Positions 27,522 through 38,142 of a stretch of 64,000 nt of DNA are shown here, piece after piece (the first letter of the stretch is position 1; each line of letters starts with the position of its first letter). Source of the DNA: Marinobacter piscis (GTDB lineage: Bacteria; Pseudomonadota; Gammaproteobacteria; Pseudomonadales; Oleiphilaceae); contig NZ_VCGX01000002.1 in the NCBI RefSeq assembly GCF_007671655.1, positions 310,001-374,000 of the forward strand. The letters run 5' to 3'. The notes under the pieces were generated by a model. The model had not been told where the DNA came from. It did no database searches and saw nothing but the letters and a program-made list of their open reading frames with translations. Both the position numbers and the translations under genes were made by a program.

Positions 27522-28172
27522 CTAGTAAAGAGACATGATGTCAGACGCCACGAGGTTTTCCCGGGGCTGGTCCAGTGCCACCTGACCATTCTGTATCCCG
27601 ACGATCCGGGTGCAGTAGTTCAATGCCAGTTCTACATCGTGCAAGGCGATAATACTGGTGGTAAAGCGATCCCGAAGGAGAGTCATGACCGAGTTCGCCA
27701 TAGGTCCGTCCAGTGCCGAAACAGGCTCATCCGCTAATAATACCGGGGCGTTACGGTAGATTGCCCGGGCAATGGCAACCCGTTGACGCTGTCCGCCAGA
27801 CAAAGAGCTTGCAGGTAACCGGAGTTTTTCGGCCATACCCAGAGCCTGAAGCAGTTCCTGCACGTCGGTGCGGTCCCGGGCGAACGGGCGGGCAAGCGTT
27901 AGCGTGTTGTACCATGTAGCATGCTGATCCAGCTGCCCCATAAACACGTTATGGAACACAGACAAGGCGTTGACCAGCCCAAGCTCCTGCGGAATGAGTG
28001 ACGCGTCACGGTTAACACGTTCGTGGATCAGCCGGATCAGCGTAGATTTTCCCGCCCCGCTTTTACCCACCAGCGCCACCTTGTCACCCGGGCTGACCTG
28101 CAGCGACAACGGACCAATAACCCGCTTGCCGCTGAATGAAGCCGTAAGATGAGAAAGATCAAAGCCTGACAT
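27522..28172 (-). CDS. ABC transporter ATP-binding protein, PhnC-like (216 aa)
   Basis: A single compact ABC domain with Walker A GKSGAGKST, signature LSGGQRQR, Walker B VLLADEPVSALD and an H-loop (IIALHDVELAL). The start at 28172 forms TGATG with the stop of the binding-protein gene, so translation is coupled; a TTG one codon earlier is less likely. It energises the fused PhnE-like permease. Confidence 0.9.
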   Translation of the reverse strand: MSGFDLSHLTASFSGKRVIGPLSLQVSPGDKVALVGKSGAGKSTLIRLIHERVNRDASLIPQELGLVNALSVFHNVFMGQLDQHATWYNTLTLARPFARDRTDVQELLQALGMAEKLRLPASSLSGGQRQRVAIARAIYRNAPVLLADEPVSALDGPMANSVMTLLRDRFTTSIIALHDVELALNYCTRIVGIQNGQVALDQPRENLVASDIMSLY

Positions 28173-29047
28173 CAATCGAGGATTCCGATCTCTTCCGCTG
28201 TTTTGCGAATGGGCTCGTAGTCCTCATTGGATGCCGGGATGAATCCAGAGCGCGGAAAGCTTTCAAGCAATTCAGGATCCTTCAGATCAAGCAGAGCCTG
28301 GGTCACGCGCTGTTTGAACCCATCGCCAAAACGATCGTTGACATCACCGCGAATGGTCCACTGATAATCCGGGTAGGCGGGTGTTTTCCACACCACCTGA
28401 ACGGCTTCTGTGTCAATGTTTCCATCGGCCTGTTCTTTTTCCCAGACTTTGAAGTTTAATGCGCCAGCGTCATAGGTGCCGGCTTCCACAAGACGAAGTG
28501 TTCGAGTGTGATTACCGCTGAACCCTACTCGTTTAAAAAAGTCGGCAGGTTTACTGTCGAACGTGTCACGCACATAAAACTCGGGCATGAGACGACCGGA
28601 CGTTGAGCCCTTGGAGCCAAATGTGAAGGTTTTACCCTTTAGCGGCTCTCGTAACTCTGCCAATGTGTCCGACGGTTCAATTCCTGTATGGGTGTTGGCG
28701 ATAAAATAGGTCTGAAAGGCCTCGTCTTCCACGCCCTGGGCGATGGCTTCAGAGCCCGGAACCAGCCTGCGGGCCTGCACACCGGAAAGGCCGCCAAACC
28801 AGGCCAGCTGGACCTGGTTGTTACGGAATGCTGAGATGGCAGCCGCGTAGGATTTAACCGGAACATAACGTACATCGACATCCAGTTGCCCGGAGAGGTA
28901 ATCTGCCACGCCCCGAAAACGCTCCACCAGCTTTGTTTCGTCTTCATCAGGAATCGCTGTGAACACAAACGTTTCGGCAACCGCAGAGGCAGCGGTGAAA
29001 CATAACACGCCAGCAAGCGCCAACTTCCGTATAGTATTAAACGCCAT
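28172..29047 (-). CDS. putative selenate ABC transporter substrate-binding protein (PhnD-like, 291 aa)
   Basis: A signal peptide (residues 1-25, ending AVAE) is followed by a PhnD-like periplasmic binding fold. The opening FVFTAIPDEDETKLVERF, the block VPVKSYAAAISAFRN and QLAWFGGLSGVQARRLVPG are those of the binding-protein family named for putative selenate transport from its co-occurrence with selenium genes. The start at 29047 has AAAGGA upstream and gives a proper signal peptide. It is the first gene of a three-gene importer operon, divergent from the SenB-like gene across 184 bp. Confidence 0.85.
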   Translation of the reverse strand: MAFNTIRKLALAGVLCFTAASAVAETFVFTAIPDEDETKLVERFRGVADYLSGQLDVDVRYVPVKSYAAAISAFRNNQVQLAWFGGLSGVQARRLVPGSEAIAQGVEDEAFQTYFIANTHTGIEPSDTLAELREPLKGKTFTFGSKGSTSGRLMPEFYVRDTFDSKPADFFKRVGFSGNHTRTLRLVEAGTYDAGALNFKVWEKEQADGNIDTEAVQVVWKTPAYPDYQWTIRGDVNDRFGDGFKQRVTQALLDLKDPELLESFPRSGFIPASNEDYEPIRKTAEEIGILD

Positions 29048-29231
29048 TTGAAATCCTTTGTCGGTTGTCTTGTTGAAAAGGCAAAATAGACAGACGGGCT
29101 GCACTAGTGGCAAACAGGATACTCTGATTCTGCACAGGCCTGAACCGCTGTGTTGGGTTGCAAGTTCAGACAGATCAAGTATAAGCAGGGGACAGACAGG
29201 GCTGCACGGGCTTTTTATACTAAATCAGACT

Positions 29232-30227
29232 ATGTATATCACTATAATAACGCCTGCCGGCCAGGGCTCCAAAGCCGGCAACAGGGCGACAGCTGAGCGT
29301 TGGCAGCGGCTCCTTGTGCAGGCAGGGTACTGTGTATCGGTTGTTACAGAGTACAAAGGTGAGCACTGTGATCTGCTCCTGGCACTTCATGCCTGGCGAA
29401 GTCATGAGGCAATACGCATCTTTGAAAAGTTCTGGCCCGATAAACCCCTGATTGTTGCTCTTACAGGAACGGACATATACCGGCACCAACAAGAGTACCC
29501 GGAGCAAACCCTGCATTCCATGCAGGCCGCAGACGCACTCATAGGCCTTCATGCGAACGTTGGTGATGATATACCGGAGCGTTTTCGGGAAAAACTGTTA
29601 ACCCTGTATCAGTCTGCTGAACCACCTGCCGGTTACAGGAAGCCCCCTGGTAACGCCGAAACCAGTGCTGATACTTTCGAAGTATGCGTGATCGGGCATC
29701 TCCGGGACGAAAAGGATTCATTGCGGGCAGCGTTTGCTTCCAGATTGTTATCGCCTGGCTCGCGCATCCGGGTGTCCTGTGCGGGAAAGCCACACAACCG
29801 CAATTGGCAAACCCTTGCGGAGCAGGAAATGCAGAGTAACCCGAGGTTCCGCTGGCTTGGCGAACTGGAAAAGGCAGAAGCTCTGCAGTTAATGGTGCGG
29901 AGCCAGGTTCTGGTTATGAGTTCGGTTATGGAAGGCGGAGCCAATGTAATATCCGAGGCATGCAGGGCAGGCCTGCCGGTTATTGCCTCGGATATTCCCG
30001 GCAACATCGGGTTGCTGGGTGAGGACTATGCAGGTTATTACCCCGTGGGTGACACTCACTCACTTGCAGCGCTTATGGAGCGCACTGAACAGGACAATGG
30101 GTTTCTCCAGCTCTTGCGTCGCCAGGTTGATCAGCTGGCCGGCCTGTTTACACCGGAAAACGAACAGGCTTCGCTGGAGCAGGCGGTTTCCCTGGCCCTC
30201 AAACGCTGCTCCGGGAAGGCTTTTTGA
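29232..30227 (+). CDS. senB: SenB-like selenosugar synthase, GT-B glycosyltransferase (331 aa)
   Basis: This matches the family described as selenosugar synthase of selenoneine biosynthesis (originally defined by neighbourhood to SelD). Diagnostic segments are the N-terminal ITIITPAGQ, LLLALHAWRS, the strongly conserved LIVALTGTDIYR, and a GT-B C-terminal half with VMSSVMEGGANVISEACRAGLPVIAS. SenB uses selenophosphate and a UDP-amino sugar to form a C-Se bond. Selenophosphate would come from the convergently encoded SelD. No SenA-like gene lies in the window. Start 29232 is chosen by homology; longer in-frame extensions run into the promoter region. Confidence 0.82.
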   Translation: MYITIITPAGQGSKAGNRATAERWQRLLVQAGYCVSVVTEYKGEHCDLLLALHAWRSHEAIRIFEKFWPDKPLIVALTGTDIYRHQQEYPEQTLHSMQAADALIGLHANVGDDIPERFREKLLTLYQSAEPPAGYRKPPGNAETSADTFEVCVIGHLRDEKDSLRAAFASRLLSPGSRIRVSCAGKPHNRNWQTLAEQEMQSNPRFRWLGELEKAEALQLMVRSQVLVMSSVMEGGANVISEACRAGLPVIASDIPGNIGLLGEDYAGYYPVGDTHSLAALMERTEQDNGFLQLLRRQVDQLAGLFTPENEQASLEQAVSLALKRCSGKAF

Positions 30228-30229
30228 AC

Positions 30230-32506
30230 CTAGTCTCTCAAGGTAATCGGCTCAATTGGCCCGGTTTCATCCTGTGGTGTTATCCGCCCGATAATCGTCG
30301 TGTGGGGGTAACCCAGTGCTTTGAGTTCACGGACACAGGCCTCGGCTTTGTCTGCAGCCACACTTGCCAGCAAACCACCCGCTGTCTGGGGGTCAAAAAT
30401 CAGCGGGTACCGTGGATGCTTTACCCACTTTTCCTGGTTCCGGATGCCGCGGCGCAGCCGCACGTTGGCCGGTTGCAAAGAGCTCAGGATACCTTCGGCT
30501 GCCGTTTCTTCTGCGCCGGGAAGAATCGGGATAGCAGACAGATCAAGCTCGGCGTCTACGCCGGAGGGCCGGGTCATTTCAACGAGATGGCCCAGCAGTC
30601 CAAAACCGGTTACATCTGTGCAGGCTCTGGAGCCGAAGTATCGCAGGCAGTCTGCTGCTTTTTTATTGGACTGGATCATTGATGCGAGGGCGCTGTCTAT
30701 CCAGCGGCCTTTTGCCGCTAACCGGGCATGAGCTGCAAACAAGGTTCCGGTGCCCACGGGTTTGGTGAGTATCAGAGCATCTCCGGCCCGTAAGCCGCCT
30801 TTGCTCATTACCTCATCCGGGTCAATCAGTCCGTTTACTGCGAAGCCCAAAGCCAGTTCGCGGCCTTCGCCGGTATGTCCACCCACCAGTGCACAGCCGG
30901 CTTCATTAAGCACTTCAACGGCACCGGACATCATCTGGTAGACCACGTCTTCCACCTTGGACTCAATGCCATAAGGAACAGTCGCGACCGCCGTTGCGCT
31001 TTGCGCCTCCGCTCCCATGGCAAAAACATCGCCCAGGCTGTGGTTGGCAGCAACACGGCCAAATGTATAGGGGTCATCAATAAACGACCGGAAAAAATCG
31101 ACGGTATGCACCACGGCTTTGCCTGGTGGTACCTGCAGAACCGCGGCATCATCCGGCGCGTGCAGCCCCACAAGAATATCATCGCGCTCAATGGGCCGGA
31201 GTTCACCCAGGGCCCTGGAAAGAACCGTACTGCCGACTTTGGCACCACATCCTCCACAGCGCATGGCAACAGCTGAGATGGCTTGCGACGCTTCCTCGGG
31301 GTTCTGGGCGGCGGACGTGTCGGGCAGGTTTGCTGATTCTTCCATGGCAGGAAGATCCGTAAATTTTTTCATGAATCGACGGTCGATCCAGTCTTTCCAG
31401 CGCCAGACCAGAGCCCCCTGGAAAAACCTGTCGCTTCGGGAGGCGACTGCAAATTTATCGCCTGTAGTGATCAGGGCCAGCCAGGATTTCTGGGGGTGGA
31501 AATCCCTGGGTGCTTTGCCCAATGCTGATCGTTTCAGATTATCCGCAAGGGGAGGCCCCTGACGTACAGCAAACACCCCGGCTTTTTCTCTGGGGTGATT
31601 GATCATGTTGGCGATATCCCCTGCCGCATAAATGTCATCGTCATTTTCTGCCTGCAGAGTGTCTCGGACTCGTAAAAATAACCCTTCGTCCAGCGCCAGC
31701 CCTGTGTCTTTCAGCCAGGCCGGGCCGCCGGCTTTGGTTACCCAGAGAACCTCATCGGCTTGCAGGGATTCGCCCCCTGCAGTCTGGAGCACCCCCTCAC
31801 TGACTTTTTGCACGGGCGACCCCAGGTGCAATTTAACGCCTCGTTCAGTAAGGGTCCTGCGAAACACATCCTGAACTTTGCGATTGTGGGTGGGCAGGAT
31901 CTCACTGGCCGCATCCAGTAAATGGAAGTGCAGTTGCCCGGGATCCCGGCCGCGCTGTGCCAGTTCGTTTTTCAGACGGTATTGCATTGCCAGTGTCAGC
32001 TCAACACCTCCGGCGCCTGCGCCCACAACCGCGACGGTTAATGGGCCGTCGTGATTCTCAATGCGCGACAACAAGGCCAGCCAGCGGTTGTTAAATCCGG
32101 TTATGGGTTTTACCGGGACTGAGTAACGGGAGGCGCCTTCTACCTCATTCACCCTGGGTGAGGATCCGATATTGATGGACAGGGTATCGTATGGGACATC
32201 CGGTCGGCCTTTACAGATTACCCGCTTGTTGTGCCGGTCAAGACCGATTGCTTCCGTGCGATAGAACCTGGCGCCGGCAAATTCTGCCAGGCGGCTCAGG
32301 TCTATGTGAACTTCGTCGTAGCTGTAGTGTCCTGCCACATAACCTGGCAGCATTCCGGAGTAGGGGGTGTGAGTGTCACGGCAGATCAGGGTCAGACGCA
32401 CACCGGGAACAGGTTTCATGGCAAACCGTTTAAGTACCCCGACATGACTGTGCCCCCCGCCAATCAAGACGATATCCCTTAAAACAGGCTGGTCAGGCGC
32501 TTGCAT
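30230..32506 (-). CDS. selD: flavoprotein (NDH-2-like)-selenide, water dikinase fusion (758 aa)
   Basis: Residues ~10-380 form a pyridine nucleotide-disulfide oxidoreductase of the NDH-2/SQR fold (FAD motif IGGGHSHVG, second Rossmann VGAGAGGVE). Residues ~410-758 form SelD, which makes selenophosphate from selenide and ATP. The catalytic residues are kept: C420 and K423 in GGCGAKVG correspond to C17 and K20 of the E. coli enzyme, and GGHTGEG is conserved. The flavoprotein half may reduce a selenium species to feed the SelD half, but this is inference. The ATG overlaps the stop of the upstream GNAT-nitrilase gene (TGATG). Confidence 0.93.
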   Translation of the reverse strand: MQAPDQPVLRDIVLIGGGHSHVGVLKRFAMKPVPGVRLTLICRDTHTPYSGMLPGYVAGHYSYDEVHIDLSRLAEFAGARFYRTEAIGLDRHNKRVICKGRPDVPYDTLSINIGSSPRVNEVEGASRYSVPVKPITGFNNRWLALLSRIENHDGPLTVAVVGAGAGGVELTLAMQYRLKNELAQRGRDPGQLHFHLLDAASEILPTHNRKVQDVFRRTLTERGVKLHLGSPVQKVSEGVLQTAGGESLQADEVLWVTKAGGPAWLKDTGLALDEGLFLRVRDTLQAENDDDIYAAGDIANMINHPREKAGVFAVRQGPPLADNLKRSALGKAPRDFHPQKSWLALITTGDKFAVASRSDRFFQGALVWRWKDWIDRRFMKKFTDLPAMEESANLPDTSAAQNPEEASQAISAVAMRCGGCGAKVGSTVLSRALGELRPIERDDILVGLHAPDDAAVLQVPPGKAVVHTVDFFRSFIDDPYTFGRVAANHSLGDVFAMGAEAQSATAVATVPYGIESKVEDVVYQMMSGAVEVLNEAGCALVGGHTGEGRELALGFAVNGLIDPDEVMSKGGLRAGDALILTKPVGTGTLFAAHARLAAKGRWIDSALASMIQSNKKAADCLRYFGSRACTDVTGFGLLGHLVEMTRPSGVDAELDLSAIPILPGAEETAAEGILSSLQPANVRLRRGIRNQEKWVKHPRYPLIFDPQTAGGLLASVAADKAEACVRELKALGYPHTTIIGRITPQDETGPIEPITLRD

Positions 32507-34056
32507 CAGTTAATTTTCTCGCCATGAGGTGTTTCCTTTAAGGTGCTGAGTTTATAAAGGTCTGTTCTGCGATCTTTAATATTGGTTACCGAACCCTCGT
32601 TGCGCACCAGGGTGAGTTTTTCCAGGTCCATGTCAGAAAACATAATCATCTCGGTGTTGGGTGTTGTTTCTGCCATCACAGCGTCGTGAGGGAATGAGAA
32701 GTCCGAAGGAGAAAACACTGAGGACTGAGCGTACTGCACGTCCAGGTTTTCCACTTTCGGCAGGTTGCCAACACTGCCGGTGATCACCACATAACATTCA
32801 TTTTCGATGGCCCGCGCCTGGGCGCAGTGGCGGACTCTCAGGTAGCCGTTCTTTGTGTCTGTCCAGAAAGGCACACAGATAATATCCACTTCCTTGCTGG
32901 CCGCAATGCGTCCCAGTTCGGGGAATTCAATGTCGTAACAGATCAGGATTGCAACACGCCCTGCGTCTGTATCAAACACTTCAAACTGATCACCGCCTTC
33001 TACGACCCAGTCGCGACGTTCGTGGGGGGTAATATGGATTTTGCGCTGTTCATCCACCCGGCCGTCACGATGGCAGAGGTACGACACGTTATACACCCGG
33101 TCATTTTCCAGCAAGGGCATGGAGCCGGTGATGATATTGATATTATAGCTTACGGCCATCTCCGACATTCGATCCCGGAACTGCTCTGTAAAGCCTGCGA
33201 GAAAGCGAATGGCACGGGTCTGGTCCAGTTGGTCAGTGAGGCCCATTAGCGGAGCGTTGAAGAACTCGGGGAACAGGGCGAAGTCACTTTTGTAATCGGA
33301 GAGGGCGTCTACAAAGTACTCAACTTGCTCAAGCACCTCCTCAACCGAAGCAAACTCGCGCATCTGCCATTGTACAGCGCCCATGCGTACCTGGGTTTTC
33401 TTCTCATTGAGTACGGAGGAGGGGGGCGTATAAAGGATGTTGCGCCATTCCAGCAAGGTTGCGTACCCCAGTGATTTCTCATCCTCCGGCAGGTATTTGT
33501 GCATCAGCCGGGTTACCTGGAAATCATTGGAAAGCTGGAAGCTCAGAATCGGGTCGTAGATATCCTTGCGGTCGACCCGGTCAATGTACTCCGCCGGTGA
33601 GTACTGATCCGAATACTTGTGGTAACCGGGTATACGCCCGCCGGCAAGTATCGCGCGCAGATTGATCGAGCGGCAAAGCTCCTTACGAGCTTCATACAAA
33701 CGGCGTCCCAGCCGGTAGCCGCGGTATTCCGGATGAATGAATACATCCAGGCCATACAGCGAATCACCCTTCGGATTGTGCCAGATCTGCTCATTGCGCA
33801 GAATCAAATCATCGTAGGTGTGAGGGTTGCTGAACCGCTCATACTTAACCGATACGGTGAGGGCAACCGCAACCAGTTGATCATTGTCCTCAATGCAGAT
33901 CTGGCCATCCGGAAACTGTTCCACCAGGGCTTTAATTGTATCCCTTGGCCAGGCGCCGCCAATGTCATCATACACCTGGTCCATGAGCACCCGGAGCTGG
34001 TCATAGTCATCAAGGGTGAGATTCCGGAGGTTCAGATACAGTTCTTCATGGGCCAT
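32506..34056 (-). CDS. bifunctional GNAT N-acetyltransferase / nitrilase-family hydrolase (516 aa)
   Basis: Residues ~8-210 are a GNAT acyltransferase domain (acetyl-CoA loop YRGYRLGRRLYEA). Residues ~223-500 are a carbon-nitrogen hydrolase with the complete triad E264 (LFPEFF), K339 (EQRKIHIT) and C373 (ILICYDIEFPE). The nitrilase superfamily cleaves amides or nitriles or transfers acyl groups; the substrate of this two-domain family is not known to me. It is upstream of and translationally coupled to the SelD fusion, which links it to selenium metabolism or redox small molecules in this genome. Confidence 0.9.
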   Translation of the reverse strand: MAHEELYLNLRNLTLDDYDQLRVLMDQVYDDIGGAWPRDTIKALVEQFPDGQICIEDNDQLVAVALTVSVKYERFSNPHTYDDLILRNEQIWHNPKGDSLYGLDVFIHPEYRGYRLGRRLYEARKELCRSINLRAILAGGRIPGYHKYSDQYSPAEYIDRVDRKDIYDPILSFQLSNDFQVTRLMHKYLPEDEKSLGYATLLEWRNILYTPPSSVLNEKKTQVRMGAVQWQMREFASVEEVLEQVEYFVDALSDYKSDFALFPEFFNAPLMGLTDQLDQTRAIRFLAGFTEQFRDRMSEMAVSYNINIITGSMPLLENDRVYNVSYLCHRDGRVDEQRKIHITPHERRDWVVEGGDQFEVFDTDAGRVAILICYDIEFPELGRIAASKEVDIICVPFWTDTKNGYLRVRHCAQARAIENECYVVITGSVGNLPKVENLDVQYAQSSVFSPSDFSFPHDAVMAETTPNTEMIMFSDMDLEKLTLVRNEGSVTNIKDRRTDLYKLSTLKETPHGEKIN

Positions 34057-34171
34057 CAGGCAGGACTCCAGTATGGCGTAGGGGTGAATAGATACCCCAG
34101 TTTATCAGATGATATTAAAGAGTTCGTAGCGGTGGCCGTAAACAGGTGTAAATCAATGCCGGGAGTTCATC

Positions 34172-36061
34172 GTGCACCTTACATTCGGGAAAAAACTGTT
34201 GATCGCCTTCAGTGTTCTGCTCATTCTGGTGATGGCCGCGTTTACTATCGCGGGCAATCTTCGCCTGCAAAACACAACTGAGCGTTATGTTGATTCTTTA
34301 ATCAAAAATACGGCTGCACAGAATACGGCCAGTATTGCCGACTGGCTTAATACTCGGCTCAACATGACCGAAGCAACCGCCAAAGCTCTGGAGCAATCAA
34401 CCAGTGACCGTCAGGCGCGCACACTCTTACAGGCAGCGTCCACCGGTGGCAGGTTCAAGGATGTCTATGTGGGGCGCAGTGATGGCTATATGCTGATGGA
34501 AACGGCAGAAGATGAGCAGAGTCTGCAATCGGATTATGATCCGCGATCACGGCCCTGGTATAAACGGTCGATGGAGCTGGGTCACTCATCATTTACTGAG
34601 CCCTACCGCGATGCGAACACCGGTGAACTGCTGATTACAGCGCTTGCACCGGTCAGGCGCGGAGAAAACCAGGGGGTCGCAGGTGCAGATATCACTCTGA
34701 ACACCATTGAAGATATGCTTTCGGTTATCGACCTGGGGGGCAATGGTTACGCTGCACTGATCAGCCGTGACGGAGAAGTGCTATACCACCCACGGGAAAG
34801 CCTGATTGGTGAAAATATCAACAATCTGCTTGGCGCAGCCCCCGACCTTAATGGCGAAGTGCACAGTTTTCAGGACGGAGAGATGCCCTGGACGGCCAGC
34901 TTTCATGGGATCAGTGATGCACGGGGCGTAGACTGGTACCTGGGAACCTTTGTGAATGAAGACAAAATAAATGCGCCGGTACGTACAGCCGTTATCACGG
35001 GGATCGTGATTGCAATCATTGGGCTCCTGGTTTCCCTTGTTGTTCTGCATCTCGGGATTCGTATTCTCATGGCCCCGGTACGCCGGCTGAATATTGCTAT
35101 GGCGGACATTGGCTCATCAAATGAGGCAGATCTCACCCAACGCCTTGATGACAGTGCGAAGGATGAGTTTGGTGAGCTGGCTGCGAACTTCAACAAGTTT
35201 GTCGAAAAAATCCATGAGGTGGTTAGCGAAGTGCGGGAGGGAAGCACGGAGCTCGCTACGAATGTAGCTGATCTCAGAAACACTTCAAAAACAAGCCGCA
35301 CCAGTGTTGAGAAACAGCAGGCAGAAGTGGATATGGTGGCGACGGCGATTAATGAGATGTCGGCTGCGGCCAACGAGATTGCCCAAAACGCTCAGCAAAC
35401 CGCAGATGCCGCCAATACAGCCGATGAGGATAGTCGTGAGTCTCTGAGCACGGTCTCGGCTTCCCGTGATGCGGTGCAGAAGCTGTCCCATGAGGTCAGT
35501 GCAGCTGCCGAAGTGATCGATACACTAGGTAAAGATGTTGCTTCGATTACCTCCGTTCTGGAGGTGATTCAGGGCATTGCTGAACAGACCAACCTGTTAG
35601 CGCTTAACGCCGCTATTGAAGCAGCGCGCGCAGGCGATGCGGGGCGCGGGTTTGCGGTTGTGGCGGATGAGGTGAGAAATCTGGCCCAGCGCACGCAATC
35701 AAGCACTGAAGAAATCAACAATATGATCGAGCGTCTGCAGACGGGCGCCCATGACGCAGTGGAAGTGATGAAAGCCTCAACGGCGGTTTCCAACGTCAGT
35801 ATGGAAAAGGCGCAGGACGCTATGGATTCTCTGAACCGTATTGCTGAAGCCATCACTTCCATCAGTCAGATGACCTCACAGATCGCAACCGCATCTGAAG
35901 AGCAGACGTCTGTAACTGAAGAGCTGAACGCCTCAATTACACGTATTGCGGATCAAGGCCAGGAAGCGTCGGAAGCCACAAGCGAGAACGATGTTTACAG
36001 CGGGCAGATTGAGGAAATAGGCCATACCCTCAACGAGAACGTCTCCCGGTTTCGGGTCTGA
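34172..36061 (+). CDS. methyl-accepting chemotaxis protein with dCache-like sensor (629 aa)
   Basis: The first membrane helix (about 8-27) and a second near residues 270-292 enclose a ~240-residue periplasmic sensor of the dCache type ([34 protein letters not shown]). A HAMP domain, coiled-coil adaptation regions and the signalling tip ([35 protein letters not shown]) follow. dCache domains commonly bind amino acids or organic acids. The start is GTG at 34172, with GGGAG seven bases upstream. It stands alone; no che genes are nearby. Confidence 0.93.
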   Translation: MHLTFGKKLLIAFSVLLILVMAAFTIAGNLRLQNTTERYVDSLIKNTAAQNTASIADWLNTRLNMTEATAKALEQSTSDRQARTLLQAASTGGRFKDVYVGRSDGYMLMETAEDEQSLQSDYDPRSRPWYKRSMELGHSSFTEPYRDANTGELLITALAPVRRGENQGVAGADITLNTIEDMLSVIDLGGNGYAALISRDGEVLYHPRESLIGENINNLLGAAPDLNGEVHSFQDGEMPWTASFHGISDARGVDWYLGTFVNEDKINAPVRTAVITGIVIAIIGLLVSLVVLHLGIRILMAPVRRLNIAMADIGSSNEADLTQRLDDSAKDEFGELAANFNKFVEKIHEVVSEVREGSTELATNVADLRNTSKTSRTSVEKQQAEVDMVATAINEMSAAANEIAQNAQQTADAANTADEDSRESLSTVSASRDAVQKLSHEVSAAAEVIDTLGKDVASITSVLEVIQGIAEQTNLLALNAAIEAARAGDAGRGFAVVADEVRNLAQRTQSSTEEINNMIERLQTGAHDAVEVMKASTAVSNVSMEKAQDAMDSLNRIAEAITSISQMTSQIATASEEQTSVTEELNASITRIADQGQEASEATSENDVYSGQIEEIGHTLNENVSRFRV

Positions 36062-36084
36062 CTTGTTGCCGGCGGGCTTTTAAC

Positions 36085-37953
36085 TCAGGCTGGATCAAGC
36101 CGGGCCAAAGTGGCGAGAAATATTTCGCCATATTTTTCCAGCTTCGCCGCGCCAACGCCGCTTACGCCTGCGAGTTCCTCCAGTGTTTGCGGCTTGCGTT
36201 CGAGCATGTCAAACAGGGTGGTGTCGTGAAAAATAACGTAGGGCGGCACTCCCTGCTTGTCTGCCAACTCTTTGCGGCACGCCCGCAGTGCTTCCCACCC
36301 GGCATGATCTGTTATCAGGTCTTTTACGGAACTTCCGGATTTTCCACCCGGGGACCGGCTGGCTGATTTTTGAGGAACAGGGTCTTTGCGCAATTCAATG
36401 GTCTGTTGGCCTTTCAGCAAGGGTCTGCACTGCTCTGTCAGCTGCAGTGCACCATAACCATCCGGATCGGTCCGAAGGTAACCGTTGGCAACCAGCTGCC
36501 GAAAAAGGGATTTCCACTCATTTGCATTCAACTCGGTACCAATACCGTAGGTGGATACCTGTTGATGTCCTAGCTCTACAACCCGGTTATTCTCTGAACC
36601 CCGAAGAACATCAATCAGGTGGGTGACGCCAAAGCGCTGACCGGTGCGATAAACGCAAGACAATGCTTTTTGCACGGCAACCGTGGCGTCCCAGGTTTCG
36701 GGAGGCGCGAGGCACGTATCGCAGTTACCACAGGGTGTCTCAAGCTTATCGCCGAAATAGGCCAGCAAAACCTGACGCCGGCATTTTGTGACCTCACACA
36801 GACCCAGCATAGCGTCCAGTTTTTGTCGTTCAATACGCTTGAAGTGCTCATTGCCCTGAGAGGCTTCAAGCATTTGTCTGAGCTTGATGACATCCTGAAG
36901 CCCGTAAACCATCCAGGCTGTTGATGGTTTGCCGTCACGGCCTGCTCGGCCTGTTTCCTGGTAATAGGCTTCCAGGCTTTTCGGCAAATCGAGGTGCGCG
37001 ACAAAACGTACATCGGGTTTGTCTATGCCCATCCCGAAAGCGATTGTCGCTACGATAATAACGCCGTCTTCACGCAGAAAGCGCTCCTGATGGCGTGCCC
37101 GGTCAACAGCCGGCAGTCCGGCATGGTAGGGCAGAGCCGTGTAGCCCTTTTGCGCGAGCATCTTCGCGGTCGCATCTACCTTGTTGCGGGAGAGGCAGTA
37201 AACAATGCCGCATTCACCTTCATGTTTTGCTTTAATAAATTCCAGTAGCTGCTTGTTTGCATTCGTTTTCGGCGATATCTGATATTGAATGTTAGGTCGG
37301 TCAAACCCGCTTATGAAGTGCCGCGCCTCCGTCAGAGACAACCGCTCTGCAATTTCTTTTCGGGTGCGCTCATCCGCTGTTGCGGTGAGAGCGATCCGGG
37401 GGATGCCCGGGAACTCGTCTGCCAGAACAGCCAACTGCAGATAATCGGAACGGAAGTCATGTCCCCACTGGGAAACACAGTGAGCCTCATCTATGGCAAA
37501 CAGAGCAATAGATGCATTGTGCAAAAGCTCAAGAGTACGAGGTTGTATCAGCCGCTCCGGAGCGCAGTACAGCAGATCAAGTTCGCCGGTGCTCAGTGCG
37601 TACTCTGTCTGGCGGGCCTGCTCAAAATCCATCGTTGAGTTCAAAAACGCCGCTTTAACCCCCAGTTCACGAAGTGCTGCAACCTGGTCCTGCATCAAAG
37701 CAATGAGAGGTGAGATAACGATGGCTGTACCAGTGCGAACCAGAGCCGGAACCTGATAACAGAGAGACTTACCACCTCCCGTGGGCATCAGGACCAGGGC
37801 GTCTCCACCGGACGTTACCTCATGAATAACATCGCCCTGCAATGGCCGAAAGGCGTCATAGCCAAACACCTCATGCAAAACCTGCTCAGGAGTTTTGCCC
37901 GAGGTGGCAGGCCTCTCGGCAGAAAGCTGTTCAAAGTGCTGATCGGGATACAT
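36085..37953 (-). CDS. recQ: ATP-dependent DNA helicase RecQ (622 aa)
   Basis: This is the 3'-5' DNA helicase of the RecF recombination pathway. Visible are the RecQ motif 0 ([10 protein letters not shown]), Walker [13 protein letters not shown] box, the zinc-binding cysteines in the RecQ-Ct domain ([15 protein letters not shown]), a winged-helix region and a C-terminal HRDC domain. The start at 37953 is chosen by family length; it has only a weak ribosome site, and in-frame codons up to 38058 would extend it by 35 residues. Confidence 0.95.
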   Translation of the reverse strand: MYPDQHFEQLSAERPATSGKTPEQVLHEVFGYDAFRPLQGDVIHEVTSGGDALVLMPTGGGKSLCYQVPALVRTGTAIVISPLIALMQDQVAALRELGVKAAFLNSTMDFEQARQTEYALSTGELDLLYCAPERLIQPRTLELLHNASIALFAIDEAHCVSQWGHDFRSDYLQLAVLADEFPGIPRIALTATADERTRKEIAERLSLTEARHFISGFDRPNIQYQISPKTNANKQLLEFIKAKHEGECGIVYCLSRNKVDATAKMLAQKGYTALPYHAGLPAVDRARHQERFLREDGVIIVATIAFGMGIDKPDVRFVAHLDLPKSLEAYYQETGRAGRDGKPSTAWMVYGLQDVIKLRQMLEASQGNEHFKRIERQKLDAMLGLCEVTKCRRQVLLAYFGDKLETPCGNCDTCLAPPETWDATVAVQKALSCVYRTGQRFGVTHLIDVLRGSENNRVVELGHQQVSTYGIGTELNANEWKSLFRQLVANGYLRTDPDGYGALQLTEQCRPLLKGQQTIELRKDPVPQKSASRSPGGKSGSSVKDLITDHAGWEALRACRKELADKQGVPPYVIFHDTTLFDMLERKPQTLEELAGVSGVGAAKLEKYGEIFLATLARLDPA

Positions 37954-38142
37954 AGAATAACCGGTTGCTCGCGAATCTGGAGGCGTATCAGTGTGCGGAT
38001 CATACCAGATCCCACAAAAGTAATGGCCCGGACGGCGGTTTTTCAGGAGGCAAACCAAAGGGAAAAACGATACAATGCCGCGGTTTTCAAACTACCGTTT
38101 AACGGCAAAACTATAGACGTTACACACAAGAACAGGGCAGAC

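Noticed and set aside
26038..29047. Phosphonate uptake (phnCDE)
   Set aside because: The fold is phn-like, but the binding-protein signature segments and the neighbouring senB and selD favour selenium; no C-P lyase genes are present.
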